In this document: positions 54,119 to 64,000 of the stretch, piece after piece
Numbering within the stretch: position 1 is the first letter of the stretch
Layout: each line of letters opens with the position of its first letter
From: Chloroflexota bacterium
GTDB lineage: Bacteria > Chloroflexota > Anaerolineae > B4-G1
Assembly (NCBI GenBank): GCA_024232355.1
Contig: JAAEPW010001279.1
Coordinates: 1-64,000 of the forward strand
Direction: 5' to 3'
DNA: 64,000 bases
The notes under the pieces: generated by a model
What the model was told of the DNA's origin: nothing
Seen by the model: only the letters and a program-made list of their open reading frames with translations
The model's database searches: none
Translations under genes and position numbers: made by a program

Positions 54119-57100
54119 TCAAGCTTGATGCGGCGCATCAGCAGGCGTGATAAGGGCTATTAGCTTGTCGTACTCAAAGTCGCGGACCCATTGCGCGAGT
54201 GTGTCGGCCAGATGGGGCACTTGCGGGCGGACAGCCTCAATGAGCGTGAGCATCTGCTCAGGTTCCAGCACGACAGCCGCCTCGTACAGTTCAGCCACCC
54301 ACGTGGTAGGTAATGTCTCAAGGGTAGCGCCCAAGTCCTCCAGCGACACACTCGTTGCCGCCTCAGGCACGGGCGTGATCGCCTCGTAGATAAAGCGCAC
54401 GCCCAGGTGACGGTGCAGCACGTCAAAGATCTCGCGCTCGCGGAAGGGCTTGCGCACAAAGTCATCGCAGCCCGCCGCGAGAATGGTCTTTCGGTCTTCC
54501 TCAAAGGCGCTGGCGGTTAGCGCGACGACGATGACCGAGCAGCCTGTGGCTGCCGCGCGCGCCTTGATCTGACGCGTCGCCTCATAGCCATCCATAACGG
54601 GCATCCGCATATCCATCCACACCAGGTGCGGTTGCCACGCCTCCCACATCTCGACACCCTCCGCGCCGTTGACTGCGTAGCGCACCTCAAAACCGAACGG
54701 TGTGAGTAGTTCAACCAGCAATTCGCGGTTGGCGAGATGGTCCTCAGCGACGAGGATGCGGAAAGGCCCGCCGTCGGGCGCAGTCTGGTCCGGTTCGATC
54801 CCAGTGACGTGGCTCTGCGGCTGCAAATCGAGCGCTTTTACCGCGTCTTTGGCGGCTAGGGCAACCGGTATCCGCACGTGGAAGGTCGTACCCTGATCAA
54901 CGATGCTGTTCACGCCGAGTTCACCGCCCATCAAGTGGACGAACTGTTGGCTAATAGGCAGACCCAGGCCCGTCCCCTCCTGCGATTGTTGCCCACTGGC
55001 GGTCTGAACGAAGGGATCAAAGAGCGCGTCCATTTCTTCCGGCACAATGCCAGTGCCGGTGTCCTCCACTTCAAAGCGCAAGAGAATGCACGATGCAGCA
55101 TCAGGCGCGTCGTCTTTTCCAACATCAGCCGCCTTACGCTGGCATCCCACCCGCAACGTGACACCACCTTCTTCCGTGAACTTGACCGCGTTGCTAAGAA
55201 GGTTCATCAAAGCCTGGCGCAGCTTGCCCTCGTCAGCATAGATGTAGCGCGGCACGTCCGGTGCAATATCCAAGAGCAGCGCGAGGCTCTTGTCATCAGC
55301 GCGCAGTTGGAACATCTCTTGCAAGCTGTGGATTTGCCGGTGCAGGTCGAAGGCGTTTTCCTGGAGCGTGGTGCGCCCAGCTTCGATTTTGGACATTGTG
55401 AGCACATCGTTGATGAGACCGAGCAGATGCTCGCCGCTGCGGGCAATGGTCTCCAGATGTTCTTGCTGCGTGGGTTTGATGTGCGGATCGCGCGCCATCA
55501 GTTGAGAAAAGCCCAAAATGGCGTTGAGCGGCGTGCGCAGTTCGTGGCTCATATTGGCCAAAAAGTCACTCTTGGCTTGGTTAGCGACTTCGGCTCTTTC
55601 TTTGGCAGTGGCTAATTCCTCGTTCGATTGGGCCAACTGCTCCGTCCGTTCTGCTACCTGCGTTTCAAGCGTCCGTTGTTGGCTCTTGATTGTAGCTATC
55701 CGCAGGTACCATGTGCCTGCAATTATGGCCGCGACTATGAGCAACACACATGTCCGAAACCACATCGTTTCCCAAAATGGGGGTGGAATGATAACTTGAA
55801 CTGAAACACCTGATTCATTCCACACCCCATCATTGTTTGAGCCCTTTACTTTGAAGGTGTATGTTCCCGGGTCCAAGTTTGTGTAGGTGGCAAAGCGGCG
55901 GTTTCCTGAATACACCCAATCTTGGTCAAATCCTTCCATCATGTAAGCATATTGATTTTTTTCAGGAATAATGTAATTCAAGGCGGCAAACTCGAATGAA
56001 AACACTTTGTCTTCATACGATAAGACAATCTCTTCAATCTCTGAGATAGATTGTGATAGTGGTGAGTCTTTGGCAATGGGGACCGATTCATTAAAGATCT
56101 GAAAATCGGTTAGCACAACCGGTGGTAGATAGGGATTGTCTTTGATTTTCTCTGGATAAAATGCGCTCACGCCATGAACGCCGCCGAAAAACATCTCGCC
56201 GCTGGCGCTTTTATGAAAGGCTCCCGCATTGAACTCGTTGCCCTGCAAACCATCTCTGAAATCATAGTTCTTGAATGTCTCGGTTTGTGGATTGAACTTG
56301 GACAATCCTCGATTTGTACTGAGCCACAGATTGCCCCCCTCACTGTCAAGTGAAGCCTCACCATCAGGTGAGACCTCTTCCAGAATGCCGTAAATTACGT
56401 CATTCGGTAGGCCATCTTTTTCATAGTAATGGGTAAAAGTTTCGTCTGTTTGGTTAAAGCGATTCAGACCACTACCCGTTCCGATCCACAAGGTGCCCGT
56501 TTGATCTTGCTGAATGGCTTTGATTCTATCGTTGCTTAGGCTATGGGGGTTGTCAGGATCAGCTCTGTAATGAGTAAATGTTTGTGTTTCACGATCAAAT
56601 CGGTTCAGCCCACCCTCATCGGTGCCTACCCACAGCGTGCCGGATTGGTCTTCGAAAATTGCCTTGATCACATTGTGGCTAAGACTCTCGGGGTCATCAG
56701 GATTAGCCGCATAATGGGTAAAGGTTTCAGTTGCAGGGTCAAACGCGTCCAATCCCTTGCCAAATGTTCCGATCCAAAGGATACCTTGCCGGTCTTTGTA
56801 AATTGTCCAGATTACGTTATGACTCAAACTGTTCGGGTTATCAGGATCGGCTTTGTAATGGGTAAAGGTCTGGGTTTCACGATCAAATTTGTTCAGCCCG
56901 CCGCCAAGCGTTCCCATCCAAAGCGTCCCTGTCTGATCCTCTGCAATCGTCCAAACTCGATTTGCGCTTATGCTCCCCGGCGTGTCTGGGCCAGCTTTGT
57001 AGTGGGTAAAGGTCCGAGTTTTGCGATCATAGGCATTCACCCCACCACCGATTGTGCCCATCCAAAGTATCCCCTCGGAATCTTCATACACGCCCATCAC

Positions 57101-58285
57101 AAAATCGTAACTGAGGCTATTGGGATTTCCAGGCTCAGTCCCAAGATGTAAGAATTTCTGGGTGTTTGGGTCAAGCAGATTGACCCCTTTGCCTACCGTG
57201 CCAACCCAGAGTGTGCCCGCACGGTCAAAGTAAACTGCGGCCACGGTATTGTGGCTCAAGCTGCCGGGATCATCGGTGTTGTGTTGATAGGTGATAAAAG
57301 TCTGTGTTTCACGATCAAACTTGTCGAGTCCACCTCCACGGGTTCCAATCCAGAGATCGCCCGAGATATCTTCTGTGATGTCATCGATTTCGTCGTGGCT
57401 TATACTCGTTGGATCAAGAGGATTATGCCGGTAATGGGTGAACGTGCCACTTCCGGTGATGGCAGGGTCAAAGCGATTCAATCCTCCCTGTTCAGTGCCG
57501 AACCATAGGATTCCCGTCCGGTCGAGATATATGGACCACACTGTATCATCACTCAGGCTGTTAGGATTATTGGGATTATGCTGGTAGTGAACAAAGTGCC
57601 CTGTGTCTGCCTGATCTGAGCGGGGGTCAAATCTATTCAGACCTCCTCCTTCCGTAGCAATCCACAAAAAGCCTGACTGATCTTGAGCTATTGACGACAC
57701 AGCATCGTGACTCAGGCTGTTAGGATTATCCGGATCGTGTTGATAACGCACGAATTGTCCGGTGTCCCGATCGAATCTATTCAATCCTCCCCCCCTGGTT
57801 CCGATCCAAAGAATCCCTGATTGATCCTCATAGATGGCCTGGACATGATCGTGGCTGAGACTGTGCGGATCCTCCGGATCATGGCGATAACGCGTGAACT
57901 GTCCAGTGGTCCGATCGAATTTATTAACCCCTCCGTTTTTGGTGCCAACCCAAAGCGTACCGGCGCGATCTTGATACAATGCGTTGATGAAATCGTCGCT
58001 CAAACCCGTGTTATCATCCGGATCACAAGTATACACTTTGAATCCATATCCGTCATATCTGTTCAACCCGTCCTGGGTGCCGATCCAGATAAACCCCAGT
58101 TGATCTTGCAAGATTTGCCTTCCATCGTTTTGAGAAAGACCATTTTCCACTGAAAGGTGGGTGAATTTGAGGCGACGTCCCAAGTCTGTTGGTGGCTCAT
58201 CCCCTTTTTGAGCATAGGTGCTATGGCTTGGCACAGCGGTCGTCAGCAGAAGCAAGATTGCTACGAATGCAAATGACTTTTTCAT
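54119..58285 (-). CDS. Hybrid histidine kinase 4: 14-blade regulator propeller, Y_Y_Y, HisKA, HATPase, receiver, tail
   Basis: 1388 residues. A signal peptide (1-26) is followed by 14 two-component-regulator propeller repeats (about 40-700; for example [19 protein letters not shown]), enough for two seven-bladed propellers. A Y_Y_Y domain (about 725-805, ending [11 protein letters not shown]), one transmembrane helix, a coiled coil, HisKA (His914), HATPase, a receiver (Asp1225) and the shared tail complete it. The layout parallels the hybrid two-component systems of Bacteroides that sense glycans, but here there is no AraC output domain. GGAGG precedes the ATG at 58285. Downstream regulator unknown. 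Confidence 0.9.
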   Translation of the reverse strand: MKKSFAFVAILLLLTTAVPSHSTYAQKGDEPPTDLGRRLKFTHLSVENGLSQNDGRQILQDQLGFIWIGTQDGLNRYDGYGFKVYTCDPDDNTGLSDDFINALYQDRAGTLWVGTKNGGVNKFDRTTGQFTRYRHDPEDPHSLSHDHVQAIYEDQSGILWIGTRGGGLNRFDRDTGQFVRYQHDPDNPNSLSHDAVSSIAQDQSGFLWIATEGGGLNRFDPRSDQADTGHFVHYQHNPNNPNSLSDDTVWSIYLDRTGILWFGTEQGGLNRFDPAITGSGTFTHYRHNPLDPTSISHDEIDDITEDISGDLWIGTRGGGLDKFDRETQTFITYQHNTDDPGSLSHNTVAAVYFDRAGTLWVGTVGKGVNLLDPNTQKFLHLGTEPGNPNSLSYDFVMGVYEDSEGILWMGTIGGGVNAYDRKTRTFTHYKAGPDTPGSISANRVWTIAEDQTGTLWMGTLGGGLNKFDRETQTFTHYKADPDNPNSLSHNVIWTIYKDRQGILWIGTFGKGLDAFDPATETFTHYAANPDDPESLSHNVIKAIFEDQSGTLWVGTDEGGLNRFDRETQTFTHYRADPDNPHSLSNDRIKAIQQDQTGTLWIGTGSGLNRFNQTDETFTHYYEKDGLPNDVIYGILEEVSPDGEASLDSEGGNLWLSTNRGLSKFNPQTETFKNYDFRDGLQGNEFNAGAFHKSASGEMFFGGVHGVSAFYPEKIKDNPYLPPVVLTDFQIFNESVPIAKDSPLSQSISEIEEIVLSYEDKVFSFEFAALNYIIPEKNQYAYMMEGFDQDWVYSGNRRFATYTNLDPGTYTFKVKGSNNDGVWNESGVSVQVIIPPPFWETMWFRTCVLLIVAAIIAGTWYLRIATIKSQQRTLETQVAERTEQLAQSNEELATAKERAEVANQAKSDFLANMSHELRTPLNAILGFSQLMARDPHIKPTQQEHLETIARSGEHLLGLINDVLTMSKIEAGRTTLQENAFDLHRQIHSLQEMFQLRADDKSLALLLDIAPDVPRYIYADEGKLRQALMNLLSNAVKFTEEGGVTLRVGCQRKAADVGKDDAPDAASCILLRFEVEDTGTGIVPEEMDALFDPFVQTASGQQSQEGTGLGLPISQQFVHLMGGELGVNSIVDQGTTFHVRIPVALAAKDAVKALDLQPQSHVTGIEPDQTAPDGGPFRILVAEDHLANRELLVELLTPFGFEVRYAVNGAEGVEMWEAWQPHLVWMDMRMPVMDGYEATRQIKARAAATGCSVIVVALTASAFEEDRKTILAAGCDDFVRKPFREREIFDVLHRHLGVRFIYEAITPVPEAATSVSLEDLGATLETLPTTWVAELYEAAVVLEPEQMLTLIEAVRPQVPHLADTLAQWVRDFEYDKLIALITPADAPHQA

Positions 58286-58372
58286 TTCGGTAACCTCCAC
58301 TAGTTGATAATTATGAAAGATTGTCGTAGAGATGTTTTTTCACCGTCTTTCCTCTATTGTCATTTTGACTCT

Positions 58373-61300
58373 TTATGCATCGGGTGCAATAAGAGCTATC
58401 AGCTTGTCATACTCAAAGTCGCGGACCCATTGCGCGAGCGTGTCGGACAGATGGGACGCTTGCGGGCGGACAGCCTCGATGAGCGCCAGCATCTGCTCAG
58501 GTTCCAGCACGACGGCCGCTTCGTACAGGTCAGCCGCCCACGCGGCAGGCAACGTCTCGACGGCGGCACGCAAGTTCTCCAGCGACACACTCGCTGCCGC
58601 TTTATGCGTAGGCGTGATCGCCTCGTAGATAAAGCGCACGCCCAGATGACGGTGCAGCACGTCAAAGATCTCGCGCTCGCGGAAGGGCTTGCGCACAAAG
58701 TCATCGCAGCCGGCTTTGAGAATGTCCTCGCGATTCTCCTCAAAGGCGCTGGCAGTTAGCGCAATGACGACGACCGGACGACCCGTGGCTTCCGCGCGCT
58801 CCTTGATCTGGCGCGTCGCCTCGTATCCGTCCATCACGGGCATCCGTATATCCATCCACACCAGGTGCGGCCGCCACGCCGCCCACACCTCGACGCCTTC
58901 TGCGCCGTTGACCGCGTAGCGCACGTCAAAGCCAAAGGGCGTGAGTAGCTTGATCAGCAATTCGCGGTTGGTGGGTTTATCCTCAACGACGAGAAACCGG
59001 AAAGGCCCGCCGTCTGGCGCGGTCTGGCCCGGCTCAATCCCGGTAACGCGGCGCTGCGACTGCAAATTGAGCCCTTTGACCGTGTCTTGGGTAACCAGGG
59101 CCACCGGTATCTGTACACAGAAGGTCGTGCCCTGCCCCACGATGTTATTCACGTCGAGTTCACCGCCCATCAAGTTGACGAACTGCTGGCTAATGGGCAA
59201 ACCTAATCCAGTCCCTTCCTGCGATTGTTGTCCGCTGGCGGTCTGGATAAAGGGGTCAAAGAGTGCGCCCATTTCTTCTGGCGCAATGCCGACGCCGGTG
59301 TCTTCCACTTTGATGGACAGAATGATGGGCGTTGAGGCATCGAGCGTGGCGTCCGCGGCCTCAGCATCCTGACGCCGGCATCCCACCCGCAACGTGATAC
59401 CACCTTTTTCCGTAAACTTGACCGCGTTTCCCAGCAAGTTCATCAAGACCTGGCGCAACTTGCCTTCGTCAGCGTAGACGTAGCGCGGCACGCCCGGTGC
59501 AATGTCCAGGCGCAGCGTGAGGCCCTTGTCGTCGGCACGCATTTGGAACATCTCTTGCAAGCCGCAGAGTTGCCAATGCAAGTCGAAACCGTTTTCCAGG
59601 AGCGTGGTGCGTCCGGCCTCGATTTTGGACATTGTGAGTACGTCGTTGATCAGACCAAGCAGATGCTCGCCGCTGCGGGCAATCGTCTCCAGATACTCTT
59701 GCTGCGTGAGCGTGACGTGTGCATCGCGCGCCATCAGTTGCGAGTAGCCCAGGATGGCGTTGAGCGGGGTTCGAAGTTCGTGGCTCATATTGGCCAAAAA
59801 AACACTTTTGGCTTCATTGGCCACCTCTGCCTTCTGTTTAGCAATTTCCAGTTGGGTGTTAGTCTCGGTCAATTCTTTGGTTCGATCGGTCACCAATGTT
59901 TCAAGGTGATGCTTTTGGGACTCTATAGTTTTGACTCGCACCTTTAAGAAAGTAAATCCAGCACCGGCTATCAGTGCTATGATTAAACCTCTAACCCACC
60001 ACGTTTCCCAAAACGGGGGTAGAATACTTATTTTTACCAAGGCCTCATTGGGATTCCACGAGCCGTCAAAATTTTGCACTTTGACTTTAAAGGTATAGTT
60101 ACCCGAAGGAAGATTCATATAGGCGCGAGAGGTTTGGTCTCCCATATCGCGCCAAAACTGATCGTACCCTTCAAGAATAGTTTGAAAATGTTTTGTTTCA
60201 ACGCGATAATCCAAACTGGCATAACGAAATCTTACGCTTTGCTGATCATAAGCCAAACGATATACTCCATCTTCCAAGGGGGGGGGCGGCAACTCGTACG
60301 CCTGGCCCTGTTCGTCAATTTTGGGCAGGGTAACAGCATCTATGTGTACATTCAACGGGAAGGGTGTCGAGTCGAATTTTACCAATCCGGCTCCTGTACC
60401 AACCAAAATATTGCCGTCGTGGTCCAACCCCAAGGAATAGATGGTGGAATTATTCAGGCCATCGGCGTAAGAATAATTTTTTCTAAATTCTCCCGAAACA
60501 ATACTGCTTAAACCAAAGCCGTCCAGGCCAACCCAAACCGTATCATCAGGCCCAACCACTATAGAGCGCGACGCATTGAGAATGGCGGTATCATTGCTGG
60601 TGTAACTTTGGGCCACTTTTTTCCCCACAAATTGCATGACCCCACCATCCGAAGTAACCATCCAAATGTTGTGCTGAGAGTCTGTGTCCATAGCCCGTAT
60701 CCGGGAGCCGATAAAACCATCCGCTGCGGTGTACTGGCGGATAAATGTGCCGTCACTCTGGAGCAGATTTAGGTTCTGGTTCTTGGCCCCTACCCAAATA
60801 TTGCCTTGCTCATCTTGCAACAAGCTCTCAATGCGTACTTTTATAGTCGGGTCTTGCACGCCGGAAAGTGTTTTAACAATTTCATCCTGGTCCAGTAAAG
60901 CGATTCCCCCCTCGGTACCAATCCACAGCCGGCCTTGGTTATCCTCCAATAGCGACCAGACCGCATTGTCGGGCAAACCTTGTGCTGTGGTATAGGTACG
61001 CGCCACGTCACCCTCAACCAGCAAGGTTAAGCCATTGGTTGACCCTACCCAAACCCAGTGCCGGCTATCTTCCAGGACCGCTTTGATATTGTCAGAACCC
61101 AGGCCGTCCTCAATTTTGTAAGTTTTCAAGACGGTGTCACCCGCAAACAGACACAAGCCGTTGGAGGTACCCAGCCAAATTTGTCCGGCGTGGTCAGTCA
61201 TCTGAGAATAAACTTTGGGGCCGGCATACGCTTGCATGATCCGGTCTTTGGTAATTTTACTGACTCCATTGGCCGTACCAATCCAGATATTGCCGTCTTT

Positions 61301-62284
61301 GTCCTGAAAAATACTCAAAATGAGGTTGTCTGCCAGGCCATCGTCGGTGGTAAAAATATCAGGCTCTTCACCCGGATGATATCGAATCAGGCCGTTGGCA
61401 GAACCTAGCCAAAAGGTGTTATCATCGTCAACCAGCGCGGTTTCAAGAAAACCAAGTATTGGCTCAATGACAGATATCACTTTGCCATCTTTAATTTGGC
61501 TTAGGCCTCCATCAATATCACTAACCCAAATGTTGCCTGTTTTATCCTCAAACAGTTCATGAATATCACTGCCTCTAAGACCATCTTCTTTGGTAAAGGT
61601 TTGTTCAATTTGACCATTATTGAATTGGACCAACCCCTCAAATGTGCCCACCCAAATACGATTATCCCGATCTTTTAACAACCTGAATCCTTCGCTAATA
61701 CTATCCTGAGCAGTGTAGGTTTTAACAACCTGATCACCAGAAATTTGCACCAATTGGTGTTCGTTTCTGCTCATATACCATATATTGCCCTGCTCATCTT
61801 CAATTGGGGCTGTCCAAATTGGGAGTCCCAAACTGAATGTGGCCGTAACCTTACCATTGCTAATTTTGTTCAATCCTCCATTGGTACCCGCCCAAATACT
61901 CCCTTGACTGTCATGAAACAAATTGAGGACAATGTTAGAAGCCAGACCATTTCGCTGGCTAAAGAGTTGATAAAATTGGCTGCCGTTATATTTCCAAATG
62001 CCTTGATTGGTGCCGACATAGATATAGCCTGCTTTATCTTGTACAAATCCCTTAATATCTTGTGCCAAAAGCCCTTCATATTTGCCATAGGTGGTAATAA
62101 CAAGGTTAGATTTTTGGGTCTCTTCAAGTTGAACGCTGGGAGAAAGAATTTTTTTTGCCTGGCTCGACTCTGCAACAAATGGCAATCCTAAACAGAGTAA
62201 TAAACTAAGGACAAGTTTAATTATATGTGTAGGTACACCATCGACAACTAGACTATTGCCCATTTTAGACTTGGTTTGGCTCAT
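58373..62284 (-). CDS. Hybrid histidine kinase 5: 14-blade regulator propeller, Y_Y_Y, HisKA, HATPase, receiver, tail
   Basis: 1303 residues with the same plan as kinase 4 but strongly diverged sensor sequence. A signal peptide or signal anchor (about 20-42), 14 propeller repeats (about 55-630; for example [18 protein letters not shown]), a Y_Y_Y domain (about 660-740, ending [11 protein letters not shown]), one transmembrane helix, HisKA (His835), HATPase, a receiver (Asp1145, in MDIRMP) and the shared tail. The kinase half is nearly identical to those of kinases 3 and 4, whereas the propellers share little, so the sensor and kinase halves have different histories. GAG is present before the ATG. 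Confidence 0.9.
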   Translation of the reverse strand: MSQTKSKMGNSLVVDGVPTHIIKLVLSLLLCLGLPFVAESSQAKKILSPSVQLEETQKSNLVITTYGKYEGLLAQDIKGFVQDKAGYIYVGTNQGIWKYNGSQFYQLFSQRNGLASNIVLNLFHDSQGSIWAGTNGGLNKISNGKVTATFSLGLPIWTAPIEDEQGNIWYMSRNEHQLVQISGDQVVKTYTAQDSISEGFRLLKDRDNRIWVGTFEGLVQFNNGQIEQTFTKEDGLRGSDIHELFEDKTGNIWVSDIDGGLSQIKDGKVISVIEPILGFLETALVDDDNTFWLGSANGLIRYHPGEEPDIFTTDDGLADNLILSIFQDKDGNIWIGTANGVSKITKDRIMQAYAGPKVYSQMTDHAGQIWLGTSNGLCLFAGDTVLKTYKIEDGLGSDNIKAVLEDSRHWVWVGSTNGLTLLVEGDVARTYTTAQGLPDNAVWSLLEDNQGRLWIGTEGGIALLDQDEIVKTLSGVQDPTIKVRIESLLQDEQGNIWVGAKNQNLNLLQSDGTFIRQYTAADGFIGSRIRAMDTDSQHNIWMVTSDGGVMQFVGKKVAQSYTSNDTAILNASRSIVVGPDDTVWVGLDGFGLSSIVSGEFRKNYSYADGLNNSTIYSLGLDHDGNILVGTGAGLVKFDSTPFPLNVHIDAVTLPKIDEQGQAYELPPPPLEDGVYRLAYDQQSVRFRYASLDYRVETKHFQTILEGYDQFWRDMGDQTSRAYMNLPSGNYTFKVKVQNFDGSWNPNEALVKISILPPFWETWWVRGLIIALIAGAGFTFLKVRVKTIESQKHHLETLVTDRTKELTETNTQLEIAKQKAEVANEAKSVFLANMSHELRTPLNAILGYSQLMARDAHVTLTQQEYLETIARSGEHLLGLINDVLTMSKIEAGRTTLLENGFDLHWQLCGLQEMFQMRADDKGLTLRLDIAPGVPRYVYADEGKLRQVLMNLLGNAVKFTEKGGITLRVGCRRQDAEAADATLDASTPIILSIKVEDTGVGIAPEEMGALFDPFIQTASGQQSQEGTGLGLPISQQFVNLMGGELDVNNIVGQGTTFCVQIPVALVTQDTVKGLNLQSQRRVTGIEPGQTAPDGGPFRFLVVEDKPTNRELLIKLLTPFGFDVRYAVNGAEGVEVWAAWRPHLVWMDIRMPVMDGYEATRQIKERAEATGRPVVVIALTASAFEENREDILKAGCDDFVRKPFREREIFDVLHRHLGVRFIYEAITPTHKAAASVSLENLRAAVETLPAAWAADLYEAAVVLEPEQMLALIEAVRPQASHLSDTLAQWVRDFEYDKLIALIAPDA

Positions 62285-62303
62285 TGTTTTAGCTCCTCAA
62301 TTC

Positions 62304-62439
62304 ACTACCGGACACTTTTGACAAGTAAACAACAGATACTGAATTTTTAGCCACGAATTTCACGAATTCACACTAATTTTTGATTTACATTCGTGGCAAT
62401 TCGTGAAATTCGTGGCTAAAGAAAAAAGTGTCCGGTAGT
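62304..62439. mobile_element. MITE-like element, copy B
   Basis: Perfect 16-base terminal inverted repeats (ACTACCGGACACTTTT at 62304-62319 and its complement at 62424-62439) enclose a second perfect inverted repeat of 23 bases (62346-62368 with 62398-62420). It is 136 bases long with no coding capacity. A partial copy lies at 24311-24403. The similar strings CTCCTCAA and TTCCTCAA flank the two sides at slightly different distances and might be remains of a target duplication. It makes up the left part of the 62285-62620 gap. Confidence 0.65.
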
Positions 62440-62560
62440 AAAGTTCCTCAACTAGGGCTTGCAGGGTGTCAAACAGAAAATCATCAACCAGGTCTGCCAG
62501 GGCCTGGGATTCATTTGTTTGACTAATTTGGTCGATAACCTAGTTAGCCTTTTCCAAGTT
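62440..62560 (-). pseudogene. Relic of a hybrid-kinase C-terminal tail
   Basis: On the minus strand the frame reads LEKAN, TAG (62542-62540), VIDQISQTNESQALADLVDD and then FLFDTLQALVEEL, running straight into the MITE-like element. The pattern D..L...V.DF.FD.L.AL matches the helical tail that ends each kinase in the array (for example [19 protein letters not shown]) but is much diverged. It is too short and interrupted to be a gene, so it is probably the remnant of a deleted or older kinase. The remaining 60 bases to 62620 hold nothing recognisable. Confidence 0.45.
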
Positions 62561-62620
62561 TGTCTCCTATGAACCCCACCTCGTTCCCAAACTGGAATCC
62601 AATTGCACATGTCAAAATTT

Positions 62621-64000
62621 TTACGCCTGACGCGACGTATCAGACGCCGTTTCAGACTCGATAAGAGACATCAGCTTGTCGTACTCAAAGTCGCGGACCC
62701 ATTGCGCGAGCGTGTCGGCCAGATGGGGCGCTTGCGGGCGCACGGTTTCGATGAGCGCCAGCATCTGGTCGTTGTTCAGGGTGATGACTGCCTGGTACAG
62801 GTCTGCCGCCCACGCGGCAGGCAACGTCTCGACGGCGGCGCTCAAGTCTTCCAGGGATACACGCGCTGCCGCCTCAGGCGCGGGCGTGACAGCCTCATAG
62901 ATAAAGCGCACGTCCAGATGACGGTGCAGCGCGTCAAAGATGTCGTGCACGCGGAAGGGTTTGCGCATAAAGTCATCGCAGCCTCCTGCCAACACTTTTG
63001 CGCGCTGCTCATCAAACACGCTGGCAGTCAGGGCAATGATGACGGGCACAGACCGGTTCCCAGCCTGTGCCTGAGCTTTGATGCGTCGGGTAGCCTCGTG
63101 CCCGTCCATGATCGGCATCCGCATGTCCATCCAGATTAGATGCGGCTGCCACTCTTTCCAGATTTCAAGCGCTTCTTGCCCATTGCTTGCTTCTCGCAGC
63201 TCAAAGCCCTGGTTGCCGGTTGGATCGGCAAACGGTTGCAAGAACTTGACCAACAGCTTGCGCGCGGTCTCCACATCGTCGACCGCCAATATACGAAAAG
63301 GGCCACCATCGGCGGCACGCTGCCCCGGCTCCAGTCCAATGACGCGGCGCGTGGGTGCTGCGGCCAGCACATCGGCTGCTTCCACGATCTCAACCTGCAC
63401 GTCAAACTTGAAAACTGTCCCTTGGCCCACCTGGCTATCGATGGCAAGTACACCGCCCATTAAGCGCGTGAACTCGCGGCTGATGGGCAAGCCCAACCCG
63501 GTGCCCTTTTCCGATCTCTGTCCGCTGCTTGTTTGGGCAAAAGCCTCAAACACTTTGTGCAGTTCGTCAGGGGCGATGCCGGGGCCGGTGTCTTGTACAT
63601 CAAAGCGGATAGAGGCAAACATCTTGTGCCCGGCATCATCACTATCTCTATCTGCCCGCACGCGCAGCGTCACGCCACCCTCCTTTGTGAACTTGATCGC
63701 GTTACCCAACAGGTTAATGAGCACCTGGCGCAGCTTGCCCTGATCGGCGCAGACGTAGCGCGGTACATTGGGCGTGCGCTCATAGAGTAGTGCCAAGCCC
63801 TTCTGATCGGCGCGCATGCGGAACATTTCTTCCAAGCTCAGGAGCATATGGTGCAAGTCAAAGGCTTCCAGCTGTAACTCGACACGCCCGGCCTCGATTT
63901 TGGACATTTCCAGCACGTCGTTGAGCACGTTAAGCAGGTGTTCTCCACTGCGATTGATGATTTCCAGACTTTCCCTGTGTTCCGTAGGAAAGATCGGATC
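62621..64000 (-). CDS. Hybrid histidine kinase 6 (partial): HisKA, HATPase, receiver, tail
   Basis: 460 residues are visible and the gene runs off the right edge; the open frame continues to base 64000, starting inside HisKA (RDPIF-like segment, then SLEIINRSGEHLLNVLNDV). HATPase_c has NLLGNAIKFT and [11 protein letters not shown]. The receiver has WMDMRMPIMDG and KPFRVHD, and the shared helical tail ends SDTSRQA. It is the most diverged copy of the cassette within the array: its receiver has an extra stretch (FADPTGNQGFELREASNGQE), and its linker (ADRDSDDAGHKM) differs. The phospho-acceptor His and the sensor lie outside the window. Confidence 0.88.
   Translation of the reverse strand, partial: DPIFPTEHRESLEIINRSGEHLLNVLNDVLEMSKIEAGRVELQLEAFDLHHMLLSLEEMFRMRADQKGLALLYERTPNVPRYVCADQGKLRQVLINLLGNAIKFTKEGGVTLRVRADRDSDDAGHKMFASIRFDVQDTGPGIAPDELHKVFEAFAQTSSGQRSEKGTGLGLPISREFTRLMGGVLAIDSQVGQGTVFKFDVQVEIVEAADVLAAAPTRRVIGLEPGQRAADGGPFRILAVDDVETARKLLVKFLQPFADPTGNQGFELREASNGQEALEIWKEWQPHLIWMDMRMPIMDGHEATRRIKAQAQAGNRSVPVIIALTASVFDEQRAKVLAGGCDDFMRKPFRVHDIFDALHRHLDVRFIYEAVTPAPEAAARVSLEDLSAAVETLPAAWAADLYQAVITLNNDQMLALIETVRPQAPHLADTLAQWVRDFEYDKLMSLIESETASDTSRQA

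Overview
The window reads as a chromosomal segment of a Chloroflexota bacterium (Anaerolineae/Caldilineae-like). This is inferred from content, because no rRNA is present. The clues are large hybrid histidine kinases with two-component-regulator propellers, a giant secreted Calx-beta protein, nSTAND/WD40 and CHAT proteins, an octanoyltransferase of the LipM type, GxxExxY and hairpin-type dispersed repeats, and moderate GC. There are no phage genes or complete insertion sequences. Mobile DNA is limited to small inverted-repeat elements.

Layout. 1-13 kb is mostly housekeeping: an O-antigen ligase-like membrane protein, a GAF histidine kinase, a thiolase/3-hydroxyacyl-CoA dehydrogenase pair, a divergent HIT/birA pair with apparently leaderless promoters, tRNA-Arg(CCG), a GNAT acetyltransferase, a DUF218 protein, lipM, DUF503, a DNA glycosylase, and a DNA methyltransferase whose C-terminus looks like a PD-(D/E)XK nuclease. 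13-24 kb holds a 3456-residue secreted protein with 22 Calx-beta repeats, translationally coupled to a DUF11 membrane-anchored partner. 24-26.4 kb has a GH57-like protein and two small repeat elements. One of these carries a GxxExxY gene broken by a TAG codon.

26.4-32.5 kb is a three-gene operon resembling a peroxisomal (R)-specific beta-oxidation set. It encodes a hydratase-2/SDR/SCP2 fusion, an HMG-CoA-synthase-like/Zn-ribbon-OB/SDR/SCP2 fusion whose synthase catalytic residues are missing, and an SCP-x type thiolase. The two fusions share nearly identical SDR and SCP2 modules.

32.6-42.7 kb is a tightly packed, co-directional run: two tiny single-span membrane proteins, a SpoIIE-like phosphatase with an apparent internal deletion, an nSTAND1 NTPase with a transmembrane span and 19 WD40 blades, a CHAT protease-SIR2 fusion, a PH-domain protein and a five-span membrane protein. 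This is the best candidate for an undescribed conflict or cell-death system. In particular, 9 of the WD40 blades carry a paired-cysteine loop, and charge distribution predicts that the propellers lie outside the membrane.

42.8-64 kb is an array of six hybrid histidine kinases (the last cut by the window edge), a receiver/Zn-finger regulator and an orphan amino-acid-binding lipoprotein. The kinases share one near-identical C-terminal cassette (HisKA, HATPase, receiver, helical tail) but have different sensor halves. All genes from 64 kb down to 24.4 kb are on the minus strand, apart from the small repeats.
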